A stretch of 5,895 nucleotides of DNA from Chloroflexota bacterium (lineage in GTDB: Bacteria > Chloroflexota > Dehalococcoidia > Lucifugimonadales > JACPCL1), in contig JACQUI010000066.1 in assembly GCA_016210395.1 (NCBI GenBank), forward strand, positions 1 to 5,895, read 5' to 3'. A program made the position numbers and the translations under genes. Positions 1 to 5,895 of this stretch are shown here, in pieces; the first letter of the stretch is position 1; each line of letters begins with the position of its first letter. Below the pieces are notes generated by a model that was not told the DNA's origin, ran no database searches, and saw nothing but the letters and a program-made list of their open reading frames with translations.

Positions 1-2286
<2,286 letters not shown>

Positions 2287-2296
2287 GCGGGGACCC

Positions 2297-2324
2297 GTAG
2301 GGGCGACGCATGCGTCGCCCCTAC
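2297..2324. repeat. Perfect 28-nt palindrome, GTAGGGGCG family
   Basis: Two 14-nt arms, GTAGGGGCGACGCA and its exact reverse complement, meet with no loop, 10 nt after the gyrA stop codon. The element could extrude as a cruciform or fold in RNA. No T-run follows, so it is not a standard intrinsic terminator. The same outer arm, GTAGGGGCG, starts the element at the right end of the window, which points to a dispersed intergenic palindrome family. From memory, such elements are frequent in Chloroflexota genomes; I cannot verify copy number here. Confidence 0.85.
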
Positions 2325-2331
2325 CCTCCGG

Positions 2332-2340
2332 TGCTATACT
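2332..2340 (+). promoter_or_regulatory. Extended -10 promoter element for the DUF5678-like gene
   Basis: The bases TGCTATACT read as an extended -10 (TGn followed by TATACT, five of six matches to TATAAT). Transcription would start near 2347, about 30 nt before the ATG at 2377. The -35 position would fall inside the upstream palindrome and has no TTGACA-like hexamer, which an extended -10 can tolerate. This suggests the small gene has its own promoter rather than relying on gyrA readthrough. Confidence 0.4.
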
Positions 2341-2376
2341 GCAAACAGAGGCTGCAGAATCTGGAGGAGAGAACTT

Positions 2377-2694
2377 ATGGCTGCCAAGACAAGGCCTCGA
2401 CGAGCGGATGCGCTATCCAGCAAACGAGAAACGATGCTCCGAACGTTACATGCCTACGGTGAAATGGCGCGCGAGTTTGAGCGGCGCAAGGCAGAACTCA
2501 CGACCAGGTATCCCAACAAGTGGATTGGCTATTATCAAGGTAGGATTATCGTTGACAACAGCCTTCCCAAGTTGATACGCGCAATGAAGGCGGCGGGCAT
2601 CCCAACTGAGCACTCCATTGTAGAGTTTCTTTCCACTGAAGAAGAGGTGTGGATACTTCAAGCACATACCGTGGCTTCTTTGATGTGCGTGTGA
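2377..2694 (+). CDS. Small DUF5678-like protein of unknown function
   Basis: This 105-residue soluble protein starts at ATG 2377 behind a strong Shine-Dalgarno, GGAGGAGA at 2363-2370, six bases upstream, so the start is well supported. The N-terminus is basic (AAKTRPRRADA), followed by a charged helix (about residues 17-41, REFERRKAEL). The core from about 44 to 90 (RYPNKWIGYYQGRIIVDNS, then an amphipathic helix and a VEFLSTEEEVWIL strand) resembles the small DUF5678 fold, in which an acidic/basic helix leads into a YPGKWVA-type strand. In other genomes such proteins often sit upstream of a small retropepsin-like aspartyl protease; no such partner is visible here. The last ten residues (AHTVASLMCV) look unlike the family and may be a drifted end. 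There is no signal peptide. The gene is real with good confidence; the family name is my recollection and needs a profile search. Confidence 0.72.
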   Translation: MAAKTRPRRADALSSKRETMLRTLHAYGEMAREFERRKAELTTRYPNKWIGYYQGRIIVDNSLPKLIRAMKAAGIPTEHSIVEFLSTEEEVWILQAHTVASLMCV

Positions 2695-2739
2695 CACGTT
2701 CCCTCCCAGCACGTCCCCCCACTTCCCGCAAGGCCACCA

Positions 2740-3255
2740 ATGAGAAGATGGTGTGCGCTGGCTCTTGCCGCAGTTGTGGCCGCAATGCTCGCGGTCGTCC
2801 TGTTCATCTGGACGGGAATGGACATGGTGCGCCCCTCGGCCACCATCTCAATTGACGGGCGCGAGCAGAAAGCAGAGACGGGAACCTTTTGTTGGACGGG
2901 GCTGGTAAAGGGCATGTGCTCCGACGCGTTTGGCCACGTCACGCCCCGATCGCCACTCACAGTCAAACTCAGAGGTGGGCCGCTCAAAGCGACGCTCACG
3001 TTCTCCAAGACACCCACCAGCGTGTTGTTGAGAGCCTTTCCTGTTGCTTCCGAAGACGAGCTTCAGGTGGGAGGGGGCGGTGTGCGCGTGTGGCGAGATC
3101 CGCCCGGTGACTCCCAATCTCATGATCTCTTGCCTATTCGCCAGCAGGAGGTCGAATTGGCATTGCAACCGGGCCTATACGTAGTTAACGTTTTCACTCG
3201 ATGGGGCCGCGGGGACATATCGTACGGATTCCTCTTGGAGGTTGCAGAGGCCTAG
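2740..3255 (+). CDS. Membrane-anchored extracytoplasmic protein, unknown function
   Basis: This protein of 171 residues has a short basic N-terminus (MRRW) and one hydrophobic segment at about residues 5-25, so it is probably anchored in the membrane or secreted. No lipobox cysteine is present. The rest is polar and beta-rich. It carries GTFCW...MCSDAFG with two cysteines (C51, C60) that could form a disulfide, a SPLTVKLRGG...ATLTFSKTPTSV strand pair, a Gly-rich turn (GGGG at 111-114), and the ending LQPGLYVVNVFTRWGRGDISYGFLLEV. I recall uncharacterised secreted proteins of Gram-positive bacteria and Chloroflexota with the same order: a YCW/Cys motif, a central beta-sandwich, and a terminal GxYxxxVxxxWxxGxxxYxFxxEV strand. 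No enzymatic residues are evident. The start has a weak AAGG (2730-2733) six bases upstream. The next gene begins shortly after the stop, so the two may be co-transcribed. Function unknown. Confidence 0.75.
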   Translation: MRRWCALALAAVVAAMLAVVLFIWTGMDMVRPSATISIDGREQKAETGTFCWTGLVKGMCSDAFGHVTPRSPLTVKLRGGPLKATLTFSKTPTSVLLRAFPVASEDELQVGGGGVRVWRDPPGDSQSHDLLPIRQQEVELALQPGLYVVNVFTRWGRGDISYGFLLEVAEA

Positions 3256-3301
3256 CAAAACGGTCGCCACAGTATTCGTGAACAGGAGAGGTGTGGGTGA
3301 G

Positions 3302-3853
3302 TTGCTTACCCGTGGCGAAACGGTCATCACCATCGTTCGCCTGCTGGGGGCGCTGCCTGTGCTGCGCTGGCCCCTGGCGGGCGCAATCATCGCCATCCTG
3401 GTGGACCTCTCCGACCTGTTCCTGATGGACTGGCTGGGCGGCGTCCGCAACTACCAGGCGCTGGACAAGTGGCTCGACCTCTCCTACATGGCAACGTTCC
3501 TCATCGCCGCCTGGCGCTGGCCCGGCGTCCCGCGCAACGTGGCGGCAGGGCTGTTCGCGTTCCGCATCGCCGGCGACCTCCTCTTCGAGGCCACCGGCTG
3601 GCGGGGCATCCTGCTCTTCTTTCCCAACGTGTTCGAGTTTTGGTTCGTGTTTGTCGCGGCCACGAAGCGTTTCCGCCCCAGCTACCGGCTTGACTATTCC
3701 CACGCCGCGATGTGGCTGCTGCCGCTCCTGGCGCTGAAGGAGTTCCAGGAGTACGCTCTGCACTGGGGCAAGTGGCTGGACAGCTACTTCGCCGTGGACG
3801 TTGTGGCAAGTTGGTGGCACTGGCTAATGGGATGGCTGGTGGGAGCGCGGTAG
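3302..3853 (+). CDS. Polytopic membrane protein, unknown function
   Basis: A 183-residue integral membrane protein when started at TTG 3302, where GAGGTG (3288-3293) sits eight bases upstream. GTG 3293 or 3278, or TTG 3242 overlapping the previous gene, are alternatives; the extra N-terminal residues they add look non-hydrophobic and unlikely. About five hydrophobic segments are visible, near residues 7-43 (possibly two helices), 57-71, 78-95, 102-120 and 134-146. Acidic residues within the membrane are notable: DLSDLFLMD at 35-43 and GDLLFE at 91-96. The first is faintly like the aspartates of CDP-alcohol phosphotransferases, but the full signature is missing, so I do not assign that function. 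The C-terminus is rich in Trp (SWWHWLMGWL). The last coding 50 bases are repeated 796 bases downstream, beyond the toxin-antitoxin pair; in that second copy the frame stops right after GWL, so the VGAR tail here may be a product of the insertion. Confidence 0.75.
   Translation: MLTRGETVITIVRLLGALPVLRWPLAGAIIAILVDLSDLFLMDWLGGVRNYQALDKWLDLSYMATFLIAAWRWPGVPRNVAAGLFAFRIAGDLLFEATGWRGILLFFPNVFEFWFVFVAATKRFRPSYRLDYSHAAMWLLPLLALKEFQEYALHWGKWLDSYFAVDVVASWWHWLMGWLVGAR
3789..3838 (+). repeat. 50-nt direct repeat, copy 1 (inside membrane-protein gene)
   Basis: This segment is the near-terminal coding sequence of the membrane protein (residues 164-179, AVDVVASWWHWLMGWL). It matches 4585-4634 at 49 of 50 bases in the same orientation. 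The only difference is T at 3811 against C at 4607, a synonymous Ser codon change (AGT/AGC). Identity stops at once on both sides (3788/4584 and 3839/4635). The two copies bracket the PIN/ribbon-helix-helix pair. Confidence 0.95.
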
Positions 3854-3868
3854 GTTATTCTTCTTTGC

Positions 3869-4279
3869 CTATCCTGGAGCTTCAAGAGAGGCCAAGAACT
3901 CCCTGGCAGTGACAATGCGGACGCCCTGGAACGTCCCCAAGGGCAGCAAGTGCTGCCTGTCCCCTGTCACCAAAAAGTCGGCCCCGGATTCCACGGCGCA
4001 TTCCAGCACTCGGTTATCGACATGTTCATGAGCAATGGCGGAAACCCGCACCTCCGGCTCCAACAATGTTGCCCAGGACAAGAGTAGTTCAATAGCTGCT
4101 GTTGCCCTTTCTGCGCTCCAACCAAACTTCCGCTGGAGTACCCCTACGGTTTCCTCCACGATAAACGGAGAAAGATAGAACGTATAGCGCCGCATCCGCG
4201 CCATATCTAAGACCTGGCGTTCGTTGCCGGGGAAGTTGAGGGCAGAGACAATGACGTTGGTATCCAGGACGACCTTCAC
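3869..4279 (-). CDS. PIN-domain ribonuclease toxin, VapC-like
   Basis: The 136-residue protein spans one PIN domain, the Mg2+-dependent ribonuclease fold of VapC toxins, which typically cut tRNA or rRNA and stop translation until sequestered by antitoxin. It opens with the diagnostic strand MKVVLDTNVIVSAL (D6). Further likely metal ligands are E42/E43 (SPFIVEET), D88 in VDNRVLECA and D107 in LVTGDRQHL, so the active site looks complete. It is of the type annotated as putative toxin component, PIN family (COG1569-like). It starts with GTG at 4279, which overlaps the antitoxin stop by four bases (GTGA), implying translational coupling and less toxin than antitoxin. Its stop lies only 15 nt from the stop of the convergent membrane-protein gene. 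It is intact, and the RNA target cannot be predicted from sequence. Confidence 0.92.
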   Translation of the reverse strand: MKVVLDTNVIVSALNFPGNERQVLDMARMRRYTFYLSPFIVEETVGVLQRKFGWSAERATAAIELLLSWATLLEPEVRVSAIAHEHVDNRVLECAVESGADFLVTGDRQHLLPLGTFQGVRIVTAREFLASLEAPG

Positions 4280-4524
4280 CTGGCAGTCTCGGAGCGGTAC
4301 TCATCTACCAGACGCTGCACGTCTTCAGGAGTCAGACCTCGTTGGGCAGCCTGACGTTCGCCGTAGCGCAGTAGCTGCTTCCACTCCCGGTCCTCCATGT
4401 AGCGGCGTAGGGCTTCCCGTAGCAATTCGCTCTTTGTGCGCCCTTCCAGGCGCATCACCTCCTCTACTTGAGCAGCCATTTCAGGGGGAAGGGAAAAAGT
4501 GATGGTCCGTGTCGTGCGCGGCAT
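4276..4524 (-). CDS. Ribbon-helix-helix antitoxin (CopG/VapB-like)
   Basis: An 82-residue protein with an N-terminal ribbon-helix-helix DNA-binding domain: beta strand TRTITFSL (residues 5-12), helix A at about 14-27, a turn at GRT, and helix B SELLREALRRYM (32-43). The C-terminal half (GLTPEDVQRLVDEYR at 63-77) is the type of amphipathic tail that wraps around and blocks the PIN toxin. Dimers of such proteins repress their own operon, more strongly when bound to toxin. The ATG at 4524 is preceded by AAGGG seven bases upstream. Three GTAAG repeats just upstream are a likely operator. The gene overlaps the toxin start by four bases. It is complete and unbroken. Assignment as antitoxin follows from both fold and neighbour. 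Confidence 0.92.
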   Translation of the reverse strand: MPRTTRTITFSLPPEMAAQVEEVMRLEGRTKSELLREALRRYMEDREWKQLLRYGERQAAQRGLTPEDVQRLVDEYRSETAR

Positions 4525-4532
4525 GTTGCGCC

Positions 4533-4557
4533 CTTACTTTCTCTTACAATGTCTTAC
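4533..4557 (-). promoter_or_regulatory. Candidate antitoxin operator: three GTAAG repeats, 10-bp period
   Basis: CTTAC on the + strand (GTAAG on the minus strand) occurs at 4533-4537, 4543-4547 and 4553-4557, exactly 10 bp apart and so on one face of the helix. The array begins 8 bp upstream of the antitoxin ATG. Ribbon-helix-helix dimers bind short repeated half-sites side by side, so this fits autoregulation. A weak -10 candidate, TATGCT, lies at 4565-4570 on the minus strand, which would put the repeats at the transcription start; no good -35 was found. Confidence 0.5.
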
Positions 4558-4584
4558 TCATGATAGCATAAGGGCACCTCTCTG

Positions 4585-4634
4585 TCGCCGTGGACGTTGT
4601 GGCAAGCTGGTGGCACTGGCTAATGGGATGGCTG
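4585..4634 (+). repeat. 50-nt direct repeat, copy 2 (gene 3'-end remnant)
   Basis: This is the second copy of the membrane-protein 3' coding segment, lying beyond the antitoxin start. In the original frame it still reads AVDVVASWWHWLMGWL and is followed immediately by TAA (4635-4637). An in-frame TAA at 4569-4571 lies 16 bases before it and no start codon is available, so it cannot be translated alone. It is either the displaced true 3' end of the membrane gene or a partial duplicate. Confidence 0.93.
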
Positions 4635-4667
4635 TAAGAGGCTGGATACCTGCACAGATTGGGGCCG

Positions 4668-4865
4668 CTATCCCGTTACTGCATACTCCAGGCCACGAGG
4701 GTTCTCCACTCGCTTAGACGCATCAAGGATTTCGAGACCGACGACATTGCCTTCCCTGTCGTAATCAATGATAACCCCAGGCTTCTCTTCATCGCTCTCT
4801 TCTATAGTCGCCTTGCGGAATAAGATACGGAGGACGTCTGTTTCTGTGTCATAGGTCACTTTCAT
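4668..4865 (-). CDS. DUF2283 family small protein
   Basis: This 65-residue protein matches the DUF2283 pattern along its whole length: MKVTYDTETDVLRILF, an acidic linker (ESDEEKPGVIIDYDREGNVVGLEIL), then a short helix DASKRVENP. The predicted fold is a small beta-sheet with one helix. DUF2283 proteins are usually encoded directly after a DUF4258 protein, and the pair has been discussed as toxin-antitoxin-like, but I know of no established biochemical function. The ATG at 4865 overlaps the DUF4258 stop by four bases (ATGA), so translation is probably coupled. The TAG is at 4668-4670. The gene looks intact even though its partner has an abnormal middle. Confidence 0.88.
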   Translation of the reverse strand: MKVTYDTETDVLRILFRKATIEESDEEKPGVIIDYDREGNVVGLEILDASKRVENPRGLEYAVTG

Positions 4866-5122
4866 TGGGTGGCCCTCCAGTATTTCGATATCTTCTTGGT
4901 CCGGTAGACGGTAACGACCGTGATGGGGTTAGTCGCGTCGTCCACTATGACCCGAAGCAGAAACGTGCAAGCCTTCCATCTGGACGAGCGACTGGTAGGC
5001 TTTCTTGGCCCCGATGGTCGGGACAATCTGCTGGGTGACTCGACGACCTCTCGAACAAGCCCGACGGGAATGTTTCGTAGCTGCAATTCCTCTTCGGCAT
5101 GCCGCGTGAGTCGGAAAGGCAT
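4862..5122 (-). CDS. DUF4258 family protein with an internal frame-shifted segment
   Basis: The start is ATG 5122, with GGAG six bases upstream; the frame is open further upstream to 5287 but has no comparable site. The 86-residue product has a typical DUF4258 N-terminus (FRLTRHAEEELQLRNIPVGL) and C-terminus (LLRVIVDDATNP, VVTVYRTKKISKYW), the latter a conserved RelE/BrnT-like small-domain ending. Residues 31-54, rich in Ser/Arg/Pro, do not fit. In the neighbouring frame the same bases read QIVPTIGAKKAYQS, then LVQMEGLHV, as expected for this family. A one-base loss near the CCC run (5033-5035) and a one-base gain in the TTT run (4961-4963) would explain this, with net frame kept. The gene is therefore either a compensated mutant or carries two sequence errors. 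It is followed by its usual DUF2283 partner. Proposed function (toxin-like) is inference only. Confidence 0.8.
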   Translation of the reverse strand: MPFRLTRHAEEELQLRNIPVGLVREVVESPSRLSRPSGPRKPTSRSSRWKACTFLLRVIVDDATNPITVVTVYRTKKISKYWRATQ

Positions 5123-5161
5123 TGGATGCTCCGCGGGTGGCAAGGCGAACGTTCCCCCGCC

Positions 5162-5170
5162 ATTGTACCA
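5162..5170 (-). promoter_or_regulatory. Extended -10 for the DUF4258/DUF2283 operon
   Basis: On the minus strand the bases read TGGTACAAT, an extended -10 with TACAAT matching five of six consensus bases. Transcription would begin near 5155, about 33 nt before the ATG at 5122. No recognisable -35 hexamer lies at the right distance. It faces away from the promoter proposed for the gene at 5262. Confidence 0.42.
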
Positions 5171-5189
5171 GCTTCTGTCGCGCCCCTTC

Positions 5190-5218
5190 TTGACGCGTCC
5201 CATTCGCCAGCTTACTAT
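5190..5218 (+). promoter_or_regulatory. Sigma-70-type promoter for the gene at 5262
   Basis: TTGACG (5190-5195, five of six matches) and TACTAT (5213-5218, four of six) are separated by the ideal 17 bp. Transcription would start near 5225, giving a leader of about 37 nt before the ATG at 5262. Spacing and position support it, but the match to the -10 is moderate. Confidence 0.5.
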
Positions 5219-5261
5219 CCTTGTGCCTTCGCATCCAACGCCCGCAACGAAAGGAACAGCT

Positions 5262-5816
5262 ATGGCTCGCGTGCCCGAGATACGCAAGATCGAAGACGTC
5301 GCCCCCGTATACAGGGACCACTTTAGCGAGATCGCCGCCAGCCGCGGCGGCCAGCCCAGCGGCCCCTTCCGCGTCCTGCTCTACAGCCCGGAGGCCGCCC
5401 TGCGCGCGGCCCGCCTCGGCGCCTACTTCCGCTTCGAGCACTCCCTGCCGGAGAAGGTGGCCTCCATCGCCGCAATCACCGTTGGCAGGGAGACCGACTG
5501 CGTCTACGAGTACACCGTGCAGGAGAACGGCGCGCGCCGGGCGGGCGTCCGCGAGGAGGCCATTGAAGCCATCAAGCACCGCCGCGCGCCGGCGGGACTG
5601 GTCGGCGACGAGCTGCTCGTGTGGACGTTCACCACCGAGCTGCTGCGCAAGCACCGCGTGTCGCCCGCCACCTGGCAGGCAGCCCTGGACCGCTTCGGCA
5701 TGAAGCCGCTGACGGACCTCGTCGGCGCAATCGGCTACTTCGCCTACATCGCCGTCGCCATGAACGCCTTCGAGACCGACACCCGCCCAGAGCTGGAGCC
5801 GACGCTGCCTCTGTAA
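5262..5816 (+). CDS. Carboxymuconolactone decarboxylase (CMD/AhpD-like) family protein
   Basis: This protein of 184 residues starts at ATG 5262 with AAAGGAA about six bases upstream. It has the all-helical CMD/AhpD-like domain: a helix with LGAYFRFEHSLPEKVASIAAITVGRETDCVYEY, followed by ENGARRAGVREEAIEAIKHRRAP and a long helix with GDELLVWTFTTELLRKHRVS. The core motif is C80-V-Y-E83-Y84; the second cysteine of the peroxidase-type CxxC is absent and the usual His four residues after E83 is Gln87. It is therefore unlikely to be a thiol peroxidase like AhpD and closer to the decarboxylase/hydrolase-like branch, whose substrates are mostly unknown. The C-terminal part (TDLVGAIGYFAYIAVAMNAFE) is typical of the family. 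It appears to be a single-gene transcript diverging from the DUF4258 operon. Family is confident; substrate is not. Confidence 0.88.
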   Translation: MARVPEIRKIEDVAPVYRDHFSEIAASRGGQPSGPFRVLLYSPEAALRAARLGAYFRFEHSLPEKVASIAAITVGRETDCVYEYTVQENGARRAGVREEAIEAIKHRRAPAGLVGDELLVWTFTTELLRKHRVSPATWQAALDRFGMKPLTDLVGAIGYFAYIAVAMNAFETDTRPELEPTLPL

Positions 5817-5840
5817 CGGGTCGTTCAACCTAACCCCTGG

Positions 5841-5862
5841 CCCCTTCCCTCACGGGAAGGGG
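5841..5862. repeat. GC-rich hairpin (9-bp arms, 4-nt loop) after the CMD-family gene
   Basis: CCCCTTCCC at 5841-5849 pairs perfectly with GGGAAGGGG at 5854-5862 around the loop TCAC, 24 nt after the stop codon. An A-run, not a T-run, follows on the + strand, so it is not a classic intrinsic terminator in that direction. The preceding AACCTAACCCCTGG resembles intergenic repeats I remember from Chloroflexota. It may still stabilise the mRNA 3' end. Confidence 0.7.
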
Positions 5863-5868
5863 AAAAAT

Positions 5869-5895
5869 GTAGGGGCGGCCCGACGTGTCGGGACG
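5869..5895. repeat. Second GTAGGGGCG-family palindrome, cut by window end
   Basis: The element starts with the same nine bases, GTAGGGGCG, as the palindrome after gyrA. Its inner arms CCCGAC (5879-5884) and GTCGGG (5887-5892) flank GT, followed by one mismatch and CG at the window end. If it follows the same plan, the next bases outside the window should be CCCCTAC. Outer arm conserved and centre different from the gyrA copy suggests a family with variable cores. Confidence 0.65.

Noticed and set aside
2297..2324. Intrinsic terminator of gyrA
   Set aside because: The stem is strong but there is no loop and no T-tract afterwards; a repeat element explains it better.
2649..2855. Possible retropepsin partner of the DUF5678-like gene in the +3 frame (MDTSSTYRGFFDVRV)
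   Set aside because: The first residues vaguely suggest such a start, but no DTG/DSG active-site motif follows and it overlaps the membrane-anchored gene.
3302..3853. CDP-alcohol phosphatidyltransferase assignment for the membrane protein
   Set aside because: The D-x2-D-x4-D run at residues 35-43 lacks the DGxxAR and downstream GxxxDxxxD parts of the signature.
4499..4717. 72-residue + strand open frame running through repeat copy 2
   Set aside because: It reads the repeat in a different frame from the membrane protein and covers the antitoxin start and operator; no RBS or family resemblance.
5123..5287. N-terminal extension of the DUF4258 gene up to 5287
   Set aside because: The extra 55 residues have no family resemblance and no convincing RBS, and would overlap the CMD-family start; ATG 5122 has GGAG at ideal spacing and the family N-terminus.
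4929..5828. 299-residue open frame on the minus strand opposite the CMD-family gene
   Set aside because: Most of it is antisense shadow. Only its end matters, because it contains the alternative-frame DUF4258 segment; it is not a gene by itself.
5841..5862. Intrinsic terminator of the CMD-family gene
   Set aside because: A-run instead of T-run follows on the + strand, and on the minus strand the T-run precedes the stem.

Overview
The window looks like chromosomal DNA of an uncultured Chloroflexota bacterium, probably from the Dehalococcoidia/SAR202 side. I infer this from the style of the GyrA protein, the high GC of the housekeeping genes, and GTAGGGGCG-type palindromes plus a CCCCTTCCC/GGGAAGGGG hairpin between genes, which I remember as common in that phylum. 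No 16S or other decisive marker is present, so the placement is tentative.

Layout from left to right: (1) positions 1-2286 hold the 3' nine-tenths of gyrA, which enters the window at E. coli residue P79. (2) A perfect 28-nt palindrome and an extended -10 element precede a small DUF5678-like gene (2377-2694). (3) Two unnamed envelope genes follow on the + strand: a membrane-anchored extracytoplasmic protein (2740-3255) and a polytopic membrane protein (about 3302-3853). (4) The minus strand from 3869 to 5122 carries two two-gene modules. The first is a VapBC-type toxin-antitoxin pair (PIN toxin 3869-4279, ribbon-helix-helix antitoxin 4276-4524, GTGA overlap). The second is a DUF4258/DUF2283 pair (4862-5122 and 4668-4865, ATGA overlap). 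(5) A + strand carboxymuconolactone-decarboxylase-family gene (5262-5816) diverges from the second module, and the window ends in a hairpin and a second palindrome of the same family.

The most interesting structure is the toxin-antitoxin region. The VapBC module lies between two direct copies of a 50-nt sequence (3789-3838 and 4585-4634, 49/50 identical). Copy 1 is the in-frame 3' end of the membrane-protein gene. Copy 2 has the same frame, differs only by a synonymous base, and is followed at once by TAA. This resembles a cassette inserted at, or duplicated with, the 3' end of a gene, with no integrase present. Just upstream of the antitoxin start are three CTTAC/GTAAG repeats spaced exactly 10 bp apart, a good candidate operator for autoregulation.

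A second notable point is the DUF4258 gene. Its ends match the family, but about 24 central residues appear to be read in the wrong frame between two compensating one-base indels. The expected family sequence is visible in the alternative frame.

The + strand genes do not form an obvious pathway: gyrA is housekeeping, and the others are of unknown or loosely assigned function. No rRNA, tRNA, CRISPR array, transposase or integrase was seen. No stretch longer than 300 bases is without a gene.
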